Part shown: positions 28,546 through 37,376 of the stretch, piece by piece
Position numbering within the stretch: the first letter of the stretch is position 1
Layout of the letters: every line of letters begins with the position of its first letter
Source: Aliarcobacter sp.
Lineage (GTDB): Bacteria > Campylobacterota > Campylobacteria > Campylobacterales > Arcobacteraceae
Assembly (NCBI GenBank): GCA_028690445.1
Contig: JAQVBE010000003.1
Location: 120,778 to 184,777 of the forward strand
DNA: 64,000 bases
Direction of reading: 5' to 3'
Notes under the pieces: generated by a model
Told to the model about the DNA's origin: nothing
Seen by the model: the letters and a program-made list of their open reading frames with translations, nothing else
Database searches by the model: none
Position numbers and translations under genes: made by a program

Positions 28546-29270
28546 TTTTAGTTTATGATGGAACTTTTGAAGGATTTTTATCTTTGATTTACGAGGTTTA
28601 TTATAAAAAATTAAAACCTATAAAAATCTATAAAACTCTTCCAAATAAGATAATCTTTGATGAAATAAAAACCATAGAAACTTCTTTAGATAACGCAATA
28701 AAAGTTTTAAGTGCAATAAAAGCAAAATTTCCTAAAGATATAGTCTGTAGGATCTTAAATATATTTATGTGTGATACAAAAGAGTTTGAATTGGATTTAT
28801 TGGAATATATAATAGTGGGTTTTAATGATACAAAACAACTCTTTAATATAAATATACAAAGTGTTTTTTATCTAAATACTCTTGAAAAAGAGTTGTTTAA
28901 AAATGTTCATAAAATAACGGGATTTATAAGATTTAAAGAGTTGGAAGATGGAACGTTATATGCAAAAGTTGAATCAAAATTTAATATAGTTTATTTTTTA
29001 GGAAAACACTTTTTAAAAAGATTTAATAATCAAAATTTCATAATTCACGACTTGAATAGAAAACTAGCTTTTGTAAAAATAGATGAAACTTTTTCCATTC
29101 AAGAAATTGCTTATTTTAATGAAACGAACTACTCTTGTGATGAACAAAAATTTCAAAAACTATGGAAAATTTTTTTTAGTGGAGTTACTTTAAAAGAAAG
29201 AATTAACACAAATCTTCAACGGCAAATGGTACCGTTGATTTATAGAACTTATATGAATGAATTTCTTTAA
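28542..29270 (+). CDS. TIGR03915/DUF4130-type DNA metabolism protein (orphan partner)
   Basis: 242 residues. The opening ILVYDGTFEGFLSLIYEVY and the ending RQMVPLIYRTYMNEF match the TIGR03915 family, which is encoded next to the radical-SAM/HhH protein and linked to a uracil-DNA-glycosylase-like function. Here it overlaps the last codon of the ruined radical-SAM gene (ATGA) and looks intact at full length, so it has lost its usual partner. Function is inferred from family context. Confidence 0.8.
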   Translation: MILVYDGTFEGFLSLIYEVYYKKLKPIKIYKTLPNKIIFDEIKTIETSLDNAIKVLSAIKAKFPKDIVCRILNIFMCDTKEFELDLLEYIIVGFNDTKQLFNINIQSVFYLNTLEKELFKNVHKITGFIRFKELEDGTLYAKVESKFNIVYFLGKHFLKRFNNQNFIIHDLNRKLAFVKIDETFSIQEIAYFNETNYSCDEQKFQKLWKIFFSGVTLKERINTNLQRQMVPLIYRTYMNEFL

Positions 29271-29291
29271 AAATTGAACTTTCCCTTTTTT

Positions 29292-29678
29292 CTAAAAATT
29301 ATGATGAACATTTAATCCTACATATTTTCCATCACTTGCTGAATCTTTAATAACAGGTAGTAAAAAATACTTATCTGTGATAAAAGCTCCAAGGGCAGAA
29401 CCTGCAATATGAGATAATGCATCAATTAATTGTCCCCTAGCATTACCATTTATAGCGTATTCTATACTTTGCTCTGCAATAATAGCTATAGAACTTACTT
29501 CAAACCCTAACATTCCTCGCTCAGATTTATACTCTGGATAATAGCTATCAACAACTGCAGTTATTCCACCAGCCATTACAGCTCCACCAACAAAGTGACT
29601 TGCTTCACTTGTTACACCATCGTTTGCATGTAAAGCTAAAATACTACAAGCACTTAATATCCATATTTTTATAGTCAT
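29292..29678 (-). CDS. Secreted/membrane hypothetical protein (YfiM-like)
   Basis: 128 residues with a signal sequence (about 1-18). The mature part begins EASHFVGGAVMAGGITAVVD and contains a second His-bearing segment, IDALSHIAGSALGAFI. Small, Gly/Ala-rich segments with a conserved His near the start recall the YfiM/DUF2279 lipoprotein group, but no lipobox Cys is clear. It converges with the preceding gene and is monocistronic. Function is unknown. Confidence 0.55.
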   Translation of the reverse strand: MTIKIWILSACSILALHANDGVTSEASHFVGGAVMAGGITAVVDSYYPEYKSERGMLGFEVSSIAIIAEQSIEYAINGNARGQLIDALSHIAGSALGAFITDKYFLLPVIKDSASDGKYVGLNVHHNF

Positions 29679-29917
29679 TTTAAATCCTTTTAAATCAGTG
29701 TAAAATTCAAAAAAATCAATGTACCTTTTTCTAATTACACTAAGATTTTTATATTATATATATTTAGTATTATAATCTTTTTTTAAATAGGTGTTGCTTA
29801 GTAAATTAGCTAAATAAAACTTCTTTAAAAGAAAAAAATTAAAGTTGAACTTACAAAAAATAGATACAAAAATTCTTTTTATTTATCTATGATAATAAAA
29901 AACAAAAAGGCATCATT

Positions 29918-30439
29918 ATGAAAATTATATTTAAATATACTCTAATTTTATCAACCATATTAGTTTTTGTAGCTTGTTCCTCAAAAAATCAACCATTACA
30001 AACTGTAGAAAAAGTTGATTTAAATAAATATCTTGGAACTTGGTATGAAATAGCAAGATATGAACACTTTTTTGAAAAAGATTGTAAAAATGTAACTGCA
30101 AACTATTCGATGATGGATGAAGATACAATCAAAGTGATAAACAGATGTACAAAAATCCAAACAAATGAAAAAAAAGAGGCGCTTGGAAGAGCTTATGCTA
30201 CGGATATTACAAACAGTAAATTAAAAGTTAGCTTTTTTAGACCATTTTATGGGGATTATTGGGTTTTAATCTTGGATAAAAATTATGATTATGTAGTAGT
30301 TGGAACTCCTAGTAGAGAGTATTTATGGATTTTATCAAGAACTTCTACATTAAATGAAAAAATCAAAAATGAGATTTTACAAAAACTTCCAACTTTAGGT
30401 TTTGATACTTCAAAATTAATCTGGACCATTCAGGAGTAA
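29918..30439 (+). CDS. blc: Lipocalin family lipoprotein (Blc-like)
   Basis: 173 residues. A lipoprotein signal ends at LVFVACSS (Cys20). The lipocalin signature LGTWYEIARYEHFFEKDC follows, with KxS and NRC segments further on and a C-terminal helix. Blc-type outer-membrane lipoproteins bind lysophospholipids or fatty acids. The next gene starts 4 bases after its stop, so they are probably one transcript. Confidence 0.88.
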   Translation: MKIIFKYTLILSTILVFVACSSKNQPLQTVEKVDLNKYLGTWYEIARYEHFFEKDCKNVTANYSMMDEDTIKVINRCTKIQTNEKKEALGRAYATDITNSKLKVSFFRPFYGDYWVLILDKNYDYVVVGTPSREYLWILSRTSTLNEKIKNEILQKLPTLGFDTSKLIWTIQE

Positions 30440-30442
30440 ATC

Positions 30443-30751
30443 ATGTATTTTGAGAAAAATGAGAGTTTAAAACTGGATTTTACAAAAAAATCAAAAAAAG
30501 AGAAACAGCATTTAAATGCTTTTCAAGAAGAGGACTTAAATCGTTTGATTGAAATGGCATGGCAAGATAGAACAACTTTTGACACTATTTTTGAGCTTTA
30601 TGGTTTAACTGAAAATCAAGTGAAAAAGAAAATGCGAACTTTGATGAAAAAAAGCAGTTTTAAAATGTGGAGAAAAAGAGTCCAAGGAAAAGCCACAAAA
30701 CATAAAAAGAAAGTTTTACATAAAGTAGTTAGATTTCAAGGTCCTTGGTGA
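30443..30751 (+). CDS. TIGR03643/DUF2805 family protein
   Basis: 102 residues. IEMAWQDRTTFDTIFELYGLTENQVKKKM followed by SFKMWRKRVQGKATKH is the family signature. The family is small, basic and looks like a helix-turn-helix nucleic-acid-binding protein, but its role is not established. It is coupled to the lipocalin gene; a GGAG in the lipocalin tail supplies the ribosome binding site. Confidence 0.82.
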   Translation: MYFEKNESLKLDFTKKSKKEKQHLNAFQEEDLNRLIEMAWQDRTTFDTIFELYGLTENQVKKKMRTLMKKSSFKMWRKRVQGKATKHKKKVLHKVVRFQGPW

Positions 30752-30818
30752 TTAAAAGACAAAAAAACTATACAAGACAATATTTAAAAAGCATATACTA
30801 AACAAAAAAGGATTTCAA

Positions 30819-31082
30819 ATGCTAAAAGAACTTATTTTTACAGGACTTGGTGGAGCTTTGGTTTTAAAAGAAAAAATAGAAGATGAACTAAAAAAACTTG
30901 AGGAAAAAGGGAAACTTGACACTAAAGATGTTAAAAGTTTTTTAGAATCATTGGAGCAAAAAGGAAAAGATAGTGATGCAAAGTTCAAAGAAGAATTAAA
31001 AGCAACAATAAAAGAAATTATCGATGATTTGGGACTTGCTACTAAAGAAGATTTAGAAAAACTGAAAGAGGATTTAAAATAA
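30819..31082 (+). CDS. Phasin-like small helical protein
   Basis: 87 residues: a short hydrophobic N-terminus (LKELIFTGLGGALVLKEKIE) and a highly charged coiled-coil tail with KEDLEKLKEDLK at the end. This matches the phasin-superfamily protein (COG3937 type) that is often adjacent to ABC1/UbiB kinases. The stop TAA overlaps the apparent ATA start of ubiB (ATAA), so the two are probably translationally coupled. Confidence 0.7.
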   Translation: MLKELIFTGLGGALVLKEKIEDELKKLEEKGKLDTKDVKSFLESLEQKGKDSDAKFKEELKATIKEIIDDLGLATKEDLEKLKEDLK

Positions 31083-32635
31083 AAACTTTTTTTAAAACAC
31101 TAGGTCTTTACTCTTTTAGTAGGGTTTATGGTATTTTTTCATTTTTATTAACTATTTATTTAGTAATAAAAAAGAAGCCTAGCTTCCTGTTTTTTAAGCC
31201 ACTAAACGCTAAAAAATTAAAAGAAACAACTATAAATCTTGGGGCAAGTTTTATAAAACTTGCTCAAGTTCTAGCAACAAGAGCTGACTTTTTTTCAAGT
31301 GATTATCTTGATGAGCTAAAAGAACTACACGACCAACTTCCTTCTATGAGTCAAGAAGAATATGAAGAAATTTTTGCAATGGCATTTCCCATAAATCCTT
31401 TTTCAGTATTTGAAAATAAACCATTAGCATCTGCTTCTATTGGGCAAGTTCATATTGCTTATTTATTAAATGGTGAAAAAGTAGCTGTTAAGCTTCGAAA
31501 AAAAGGAATAAAAAGCAGAGTCATGGCAGACATTAGAATCATTAATTTTTTCAATACTATTTTTAAACCTTTATTTTCTCACTATACAAAAAACTCTATT
31601 GAAGCAGTTGTTTCAGAATTTTCATCAATGATTTTACAAGAAGTAAGTCTAAACTATGAACTTGCAAATTTACAAAAATTTTCAAATATGTATAAAGATA
31701 GTGGAGTAAAATTTCCAAAACCATATCCTAATATTTCGAGTGATGATGCTTTAGTTATGAGTTTTGAAGAAGGGTTTAGATTTGATGACAAAGAAAATCT
31801 AAAAAAAGAAAATATTGATTTTAATTCAATTATTTCTAAACTTGTAGATTTTTATACAACTCAAATGCTAATAACTGGATATTTTCATGCTGATCCACAT
31901 CCTGGAAATCTTCTTGTAAATAAAGAAGGTGATTTAATACTTCTTGATTTTGGAATGGTAAAATCAATTCCAAATAATACAAGAATAGCAATAATTGAGC
32001 TTATAAAAGCTGCACATGAAAGAGATTATGATCTTTATATTAGTGCGAATAAAAGACTTGGAACCATAGCTTACGAAGCTCCGGTGAGTGAATTAGCTGA
32101 ATTTACAGATAAAATGTTTGATATTTTTTCAAATGAAAACCTAAGCAGTGAATCTATGCAAAAATTAGCTTTTGATGTACTAGAAGGTACTAGAAATTTT
32201 CCATTTAAACTTCCAAGTGATGCCATTTATATTTTAAGAGTTAGTGCAATAATTGAAGGTTTAGGAACAACTTATATAGAAAACTTCAATGGTATAAAAG
32301 ATATTTTACCAATTTTACAAAAGAATATTCCAAAAGCTTTGGGAGCTAGTGATAGTATTTTAGAGATAATTATTGATGAAATAAAATCAATTCCATTTAC
32401 TATAAAAGATTTTAAATCAGTTATAAAACAAGCAAGTAATGGTGAGCTTAAAATCGAAGTGTCACAAGGTCAATTAGAATGGATTGCAAAAGAAATTAAG
32501 GACTATACTAAACCTATTATTTTATCTTTAGGATTTATTTTTACATCTATTTTTATGCTTTTATATGACAAAGATTTAAAAGAGTTTGCTTTGATTTTAT
32601 TCAGTTTAGGTTTAATTAAATTAATATACAAATAA
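31079..32635 (+). CDS. ubiB: UbiB/AarF (ABC1) family atypical kinase, apparent ATA start
   Basis: 518 residues if started at ATA 31079. The family region KLAQVLATRADFF (variant of KxGQ), the ATP loop ASASIGQVHIAYL, VAVKLRK, GYFHADPHPGN and ILLDFGM are all present, followed by two C-terminal membrane helices. UbiB-type proteins support ubiquinone or lipid metabolism at the membrane. The first ordinary start (ATG 31346) lies after the KxGQ region and would delete it. The frame is open back to 31046 with no ATG, GTG or TTG. AGAGGA at 31067-31072 sits six bases before ATA, exactly as in cobB. Confidence 0.85.
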   Translation: MKTFFKTLGLYSFSRVYGIFSFLLTIYLVIKKKPSFLFFKPLNAKKLKETTINLGASFIKLAQVLATRADFFSSDYLDELKELHDQLPSMSQEEYEEIFAMAFPINPFSVFENKPLASASIGQVHIAYLLNGEKVAVKLRKKGIKSRVMADIRIINFFNTIFKPLFSHYTKNSIEAVVSEFSSMILQEVSLNYELANLQKFSNMYKDSGVKFPKPYPNISSDDALVMSFEEGFRFDDKENLKKENIDFNSIISKLVDFYTTQMLITGYFHADPHPGNLLVNKEGDLILLDFGMVKSIPNNTRIAIIELIKAAHERDYDLYISANKRLGTIAYEAPVSELAEFTDKMFDIFSNENLSSESMQKLAFDVLEGTRNFPFKLPSDAIYILRVSAIIEGLGTTYIENFNGIKDILPILQKNIPKALGASDSILEIIIDEIKSIPFTIKDFKSVIKQASNGELKIEVSQGQLEWIAKEIKDYTKPIILSLGFIFTSIFMLLYDKDLKEFALILFSLGLIKLIYK

Positions 32636-32702
32636 AAATCTAATTATTTTACATTTTGAAAAAAACAATCAAAATCAAAATAAGTTATTTATTTATAAAA
32701 AA

Positions 32703-32719
32703 GTACTACTTTTATACTA
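32703..32719 (-). promoter_or_regulatory. TAGTAT direct-repeat operator, site 1
   Basis: Read on the minus strand, TAGTATAAAAG is followed by TAGTAC, the 11-base-period repeat shared across this island. It lies 20 bases before the response regulator start at 32740, in the same orientation relative to its gene as the other sites. Confidence 0.5.
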
Positions 32720-32739
32720 TTTAATGTTAAGATTTCATT

Positions 32740-33459
32740 ATGATAACAATTGAAAATTATAAAAAAAATTTGACGATCTTATATATAGAAGACGATTCGA
32801 TCACTCAAAATAAATTAAAACATATTCTAGAAAGATATTTTAATAAAGTTATTCTTGCGTCAAATGGAGAAGATGCTTTTGAAAGAATAAAAGCTGAGCC
32901 TAAAATAGATTTAATTATTAGTGATATAAATATGCCTAAAATGGATGGTTTAGAATTTCTTGAGGAGTTAAGAAAAACTAATTCTAAAATACCGTTTATT
33001 TTTATAACAGCAAGAGATGAACCAGATAAAATGCTAAAAGCAATTCAGTTAGATATTGATAATTATGTTTTAAAACCTATAAATCTTCAAAATTTATTAA
33101 CAATTATTAACAAAGTTGCAGATAAATTATATGAAGAATATTTAACTTTAGAAAAAAATTGTAATATCATTCTTGATGAAAATCTCTTTTGGAATGGAAA
33201 TAATAAAACACTAATTTTTAATAATAAAGAAATAAAACTCACAAAAAAAGAACTTTTATTTATTGAAATATTAATGGGCAATGAAAATAAAACTCATAAT
33301 ATTGAGGATATTATTTCTATTCTTTGGGAAGATAATTTTTTAGAAAAAGATTATGTTTCAAACCTTAAAAATATCATTTCGAGGCTTAGAAATAAAGTTC
33401 CTACTTTAAAAATTGAAAACTTATATGGAATGGGTTATAAAATAAAAAGAGTGATTTAA
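32740..33459 (+). CDS. OmpR-type response regulator
   Basis: 239 residues: a receiver domain (1-125) with Asp18/Asp19, phosphoacceptor Asp62 in ISDINMPKMDG, Thr90 and Lys112, then a winged-helix DNA-binding domain (about 150-239) with LTKKELLFIEILM and the terminal YGMGYKIKRV. This is a complete, phosphorylatable activator or repressor. No kinase is adjacent; the soluble kinases at 43.2 and 45.1 kb are candidate partners. It converges with the 111-aa gene, overlapping by 4 bases. Confidence 0.88.
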   Translation: MITIENYKKNLTILYIEDDSITQNKLKHILERYFNKVILASNGEDAFERIKAEPKIDLIISDINMPKMDGLEFLEELRKTNSKIPFIFITARDEPDKMLKAIQLDIDNYVLKPINLQNLLTIINKVADKLYEEYLTLEKNCNIILDENLFWNGNNKTLIFNNKEIKLTKKELLFIEILMGNENKTHNIEDIISILWEDNFLEKDYVSNLKNIISRLRNKVPTLKIENLYGMGYKIKRVI

Positions 33460-33791
33460 ATATCCTCATTTTTTTTTCTAAACTCTTTTCTAAACTCTAA
33501 CTCTTGTTGTATTGCTCCGTGGTTTGTTACATCTAACAATGGTCTATCAATAATTTTTATTTTTCCTTTTAATTTTGGGTTTTGTTCAAAAAAATCATCA
33601 AAATCTATTAAATATGTTTGCCCTTTATTATGAAATTCTACTCTATTTGGATACCTTAAGATATAACAACCTTTAAAATCTTTTTCCAAGATTCTTGTTC
33701 TTATTAATCTCTTGGATACATCATACTTAAAAATTAAATAACCAATAAAAAATATTACTATACAAAAAAATAATTCTCTAAAATAATCCAT
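33456..33791 (-). CDS. Hypothetical membrane-anchored protein (111 aa)
   Basis: An N-terminal transmembrane helix (about 5-21) is followed by a cytoplasmic or periplasmic domain of about 85 residues with an SH3-like or PilZ-like beta pattern (CYILRYPNRVEFHNKG). No family is recognised. A half-matching TAGTAT operator lies 45 bases upstream, so it may belong to the regulon of the island. Confidence 0.5.
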   Translation of the reverse strand: MDYFRELFFCIVIFFIGYLIFKYDVSKRLIRTRILEKDFKGCYILRYPNRVEFHNKGQTYLIDFDDFFEQNPKLKGKIKIIDRPLLDVTNHGAIQQELEFRKEFRKKNEDI

Positions 33792-33835
33792 AATAAAAAA
33801 CTCTCCGTAATCAATTATGTAAATATAGTATGTTT

Positions 33836-33851
33836 TTAATAAAAGAATGGA
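33836..33851 (+). promoter_or_regulatory. TAGTAT operator half-site, site 2 (weak)
   Basis: TAGTATGTTTTTAATA matches the second half of the shared operator; the first half is degenerate. It lies upstream of the 111-aa gene in the usual orientation. Confidence 0.3.
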
Positions 33852-33894
33852 TAATTTAAATATATTTATAAAATAAATAATATTTATATGTATT

Positions 33895-34641
33895 TTAAAT
33901 TGTTACTATTTTATAGCCAAACCCATAAATATTATCTATTTTAAGTGCTGGTATTTTACTTCTTAATCTTGATATTAAATTCTTAAGATTTGAAATATCA
34001 GGATTTTCATTAAATTCTTCTTTCCAAATATAAGAAATAATTTCTTCATTTACAAAAATCTTTTCAGGTATTCTAAGCAGTAATTCAATTAATAAAAATT
34101 CTTTTTTTGTAAGTTTTAATAATTTATCATTCAAATATAACTGTTTTAACTCTTTGTTCCAAATCAAATCACAATTTAATTTTATAAATATTTCTTTATT
34201 ATCTAAAACTTTATGTTTTTCCATATAAATCTCTTTTGATACTTTAAATATTATTTCAAAAAAATTATTATAATCCATTGGTTTTAGAATAAATCTATAA
34301 ATACCTAAATTAACTAATTCAATAAGATATTCTGATTCATTATGAGCTGATAAAACTATTATTTTTTGATGTGCATTTTCCTTATAAATATGTTTTATAA
34401 GTTCAATTCCATCCATATTTGGCATTCGAATATCTGTAATAATTAAATCAGGATATTCATTATTTGCTTTATAAAAATTATAATATTTCTCTAATGCTTC
34501 ATTTCCATCGAAAGCAACTTCAATTTTGGAAAAAATTTCATATAAAAGAATTTCCATTTTTTTTGATATTCCCTTATCATCTTCTACAAATAATATAGAT
34601 ATTTCTTTTGCATATTTTTCCAAAGAAATATAATCTATCAT
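33895..34641 (-). CDS. OmpR-type response regulator
   Basis: 248 residues: a receiver domain with Asp21/Asp22, phosphoacceptor Asp70 in ITDIRMPNMDG, Ser98 and Lys120, then a winged helix (about 160-248) with LTKKEFLLIELLL and terminal YGFGYKIVT. It is a clear paralogue of the regulator at 32740. It is last in the order MCP, 210-aa protein, regulator, with a 9-base gap to the preceding gene, which suggests a receptor-regulator transcript. Confidence 0.88.
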   Translation of the reverse strand: MIDYISLEKYAKEISILFVEDDKGISKKMEILLYEIFSKIEVAFDGNEALEKYYNFYKANNEYPDLIITDIRMPNMDGIELIKHIYKENAHQKIIVLSAHNESEYLIELVNLGIYRFILKPMDYNNFFEIIFKVSKEIYMEKHKVLDNKEIFIKLNCDLIWNKELKQLYLNDKLLKLTKKEFLLIELLLRIPEKIFVNEEIISYIWKEEFNENPDISNLKNLISRLRSKIPALKIDNIYGFGYKIVTI

Positions 34642-34650
34642 TTTAAACCT

Positions 34651-35283
34651 CTATTTTCTTTTAGTTCTTTTACGAGTTGTATTTATTTTATACTCTACTT
34701 TTTTTAATTTCTCTATTAATTTTGAAGAAAGTTTATACATATCCATCATAATATCTTTTTTTTCATTATTTAAATCTTTTTTACTATTATCATATCTATT
34801 TATTAAATCTAAATAATTTATATCTTTTAAATACGGATAAAAATAAGCAGTTTTCTCTTCTTCAATTATCCATTCACTTAAAAGTGAAATAACAACTAAT
34901 TCAGGTATCCAAAAACTCCCATTTGGCAAACATACTTCAATTGTTTTTACTAAAGTATCATAATAAATCATCAAAGGTTCTTCTTTTTTTGCAAGTAATT
35001 TTAAAGTCGCATTTTTATGGGCATTTTCTATTAAACTTCTTAAATAAGTTGAGTTTATTACGGTATCTTGAAGGTGTTCTAGTAATTTTTTTAAAGAAGA
35101 ATAAACTAATTCTTTATCTTCATCATTACCTAATTCAAAGCTATAACCAAAATTATCTATTTGCTGAAAAGATTGTTCTAATGTTGTTCTTATAAATACT
35201 AAAAGTGCTTCTGTTTTTATATCTCTTAAAAGTTTCGGTTTTACTCTATTTTTGCAAGTCATATTTTTTCTGAGAAAGTTCAA
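34651..35283 (-). CDS. Hypothetical signalling-linked protein (210 aa)
   Basis: A soluble, helix-rich protein without signal peptide. Visible features are a basic start ([15 protein letters not shown]), a Phe/Leu-rich middle ([22 protein letters not shown]) and a very basic C-terminal tail ([10 protein letters not shown]). No domain is recognised. Its start overlaps the stop of the upstream MCP by 4 bases (ATGA), and the response regulator follows 9 bases later, so it probably works in the same pathway. Confidence 0.55.
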   Translation of the reverse strand: MNFLRKNMTCKNRVKPKLLRDIKTEALLVFIRTTLEQSFQQIDNFGYSFELGNDEDKELVYSSLKKLLEHLQDTVINSTYLRSLIENAHKNATLKLLAKKEEPLMIYYDTLVKTIEVCLPNGSFWIPELVVISLLSEWIIEEEKTAYFYPYLKDINYLDLINRYDNSKKDLNNEKKDIMMDMYKLSSKLIEKLKKVEYKINTTRKRTKRK

Positions 35284-37259
35284 AAACTTTCCCAGTCGCC
35301 ATCATCATTAGATTTATTTGAAACTATCTTTATATCATGTTTAATAGGTTTCTTTAGTATCTTTTTATGTACTACTTCACTTATTCTTACATCATAAGAT
35401 GAATCATGTTTTATTTTTATATCTTTTGCTTTTACTTCATTTTTTCCTATAAACTCTTTTGCATCTGCATTATTTACAACTAATTTTGCAATGTCATCAG
35501 TTAAAATGGCTACGTCATGGGTTTGAGATGCAATCGCTGCATTTTGTTGTGTTTGTTGGTCTAATTGATTTACTGCATCATTTATCTGCTCTATTCCCAT
35601 TAATTGCTCTTTACTTGACATTTCAATATCTTGAATTAAATTTATTGTATTTGTGATATTTTGATTTAATTCTACATATCCTTTTATCATATTATTTGCT
35701 ATATCTTTTCCCTCATTTGCTTTTCTTGTAGCATTTTCCACTATATTTTTTATCTCTTTAGCAGCTTCTGCACTTCTTGAAGCTAGATTTCTTACTTCTT
35801 GTGCAACTACTGCAAATCCTTTTCCAGCTTCACCAGCAGTTGCTGCTTCAACGGCTGCATTTAATGAAAGAATATTTGTTTGAAATGCAATTTGGTCTAT
35901 TATTGAAATTGCATCATTTATAGAATTTACCTGTACATTTATTTCTTCCATTGCGATTGTTGTTTGGTTTGCTAGTTTTTCTCCATCATTAGCTGATTGA
36001 GTAACACTATTTGAGTAAGTTGCCATTTTTGCAATATTTTCTGTATTATTTCTAATATTTGAAGTAATTTCTTCTAATGCTGCCGCTGTTTCTTCTAAAG
36101 ATGCTGCTGCTTCATTTGAACTAATATTTAATTTATCTACATTTGTTAAAAGAATATTTGAGCTTTCATCTAAAGTTAATCCATTTGATTTATTTTCTAC
36201 TAGCATTCCAGTAATTGAATCACCAAGAGTATTTACACCATTTGCTAATTTTAAAAGATGTTCTTTTATATCTTTTGTTGAAATCTTTTTAAGATAATGA
36301 TAATTCGAATACTCTTCTAATATATGAAGAACATTATCAATATTATTTTCAAGATTACTTGCCATATTATTTAATACATTTTTCAATTCCATTAATGCAG
36401 GATTTGAAACACTCATATTTAATCTTTGACATAAATCACCTTGTTCAAATTCACCTAAAACAGTTATTGTTTCATTTATTAATTTTCTATCTTCTTCTAT
36501 ACTTTTTTGAGTTTTTTCAATATTTTGATTTACTACTTTTGCCATCTCTCCAAATTCATCATTTGCACTTTCATTTAATAGTGATACATTCGATGAATCT
36601 CTATTTAAATATGAGAAAAATGACAATAATCCTTCTTTAAAATTGTTTAAAGAGTTTATAACTACATTTGAGATTAGCATAGAAATGATAATAAATAATA
36701 TAATTGCTACTATTGCTACTACAATTAGAATATCATTTAAAGATTCATTCGCTTCATTTTTTAATAATATAGCACTTTCATGAATTTCAAGAACTTTTGA
36801 TTCTAAAATTGAACCTGTTTGAACCATTTGAGAAATAATATTTTTAATATCACTTGATTCATCTTTAATACCATTTTCAAAATCTTTAACTCTTTGATTT
36901 GAAAATGCATCAAAAAATTCAACATATTTTTTAGAATTTAAAATTATCTCATCTGATAAAATTCTATTTTTTTCTAAGCTTAACCTACTTTTAAAAGTTA
37001 AAACATTTTGATTTAATAATGAAAAATCTTCTCTAACTTTTTGAGCTGCTTTATCACTTGGTGATCTTAAAAATTGATAAACAGATATTCTTCCTTTTAA
37101 AATTTGCTGAATAAACTCATCTGCTTCTAGTGCAAGTTCATTTCTTGTATTTGATTTGCTACTCAAATTAGAATAAACTATTCCTGATAAAATTACTATT
37201 ATCATAAACATAATAGGGAATAATAATAATTTCTTTTTTGTGTCTATCTTTCTTAACAT
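35280..37259 (-). CDS. Methyl-accepting chemotaxis protein (helical sensor)
   Basis: 659 residues. Transmembrane helix (about 12-30), a periplasmic all-helical domain of about 140 residues like a four-helix bundle, second helix (about 173-197), HAMP-like segment, then the signalling domain with [19 protein letters not shown] and the tip [14 protein letters not shown]. The end DDGDWESF resembles the tail of the neighbouring MCP (DEKDDWDSF). It is first gene of an apparent operon with the 210-aa protein and a response regulator. A TAGTAT operator lies 77 bases upstream. Confidence 0.9.
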   Translation of the reverse strand: MLRKIDTKKKLLLFPIMFMIIVILSGIVYSNLSSKSNTRNELALEADEFIQQILKGRISVYQFLRSPSDKAAQKVREDFSLLNQNVLTFKSRLSLEKNRILSDEIILNSKKYVEFFDAFSNQRVKDFENGIKDESSDIKNIISQMVQTGSILESKVLEIHESAILLKNEANESLNDILIVVAIVAIILFIIISMLISNVVINSLNNFKEGLLSFFSYLNRDSSNVSLLNESANDEFGEMAKVVNQNIEKTQKSIEEDRKLINETITVLGEFEQGDLCQRLNMSVSNPALMELKNVLNNMASNLENNIDNVLHILEEYSNYHYLKKISTKDIKEHLLKLANGVNTLGDSITGMLVENKSNGLTLDESSNILLTNVDKLNISSNEAAASLEETAAALEEITSNIRNNTENIAKMATYSNSVTQSANDGEKLANQTTIAMEEINVQVNSINDAISIIDQIAFQTNILSLNAAVEAATAGEAGKGFAVVAQEVRNLASRSAEAAKEIKNIVENATRKANEGKDIANNMIKGYVELNQNITNTINLIQDIEMSSKEQLMGIEQINDAVNQLDQQTQQNAAIASQTHDVAILTDDIAKLVVNNADAKEFIGKNEVKAKDIKIKHDSSYDVRISEVVHKKILKKPIKHDIKIVSNKSNDDGDWESF

Positions 37260-37335
37260 TTTCTTGCTTCCTTTTTTTATTTCTTAGTTCTCGTACAAGT
37301 ATCCCTAAAAAAAATTTCCGTATAATAACAAAAAA

Positions 37336-37362
37336 TAGTATTAAAGTAGTATTATTTTAATA
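37336..37362 (+). promoter_or_regulatory. TAGTAT direct-repeat operator, site 3
   Basis: TAGTATTAAAG is directly followed by TAGTATTATTTTAATA: two TAGTATTA units with an 11-base period. It lies upstream of the MCP gene that starts at 37259. Confidence 0.6.
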
Positions 37363-37376
37363 AAAAAGAGGAAAGT

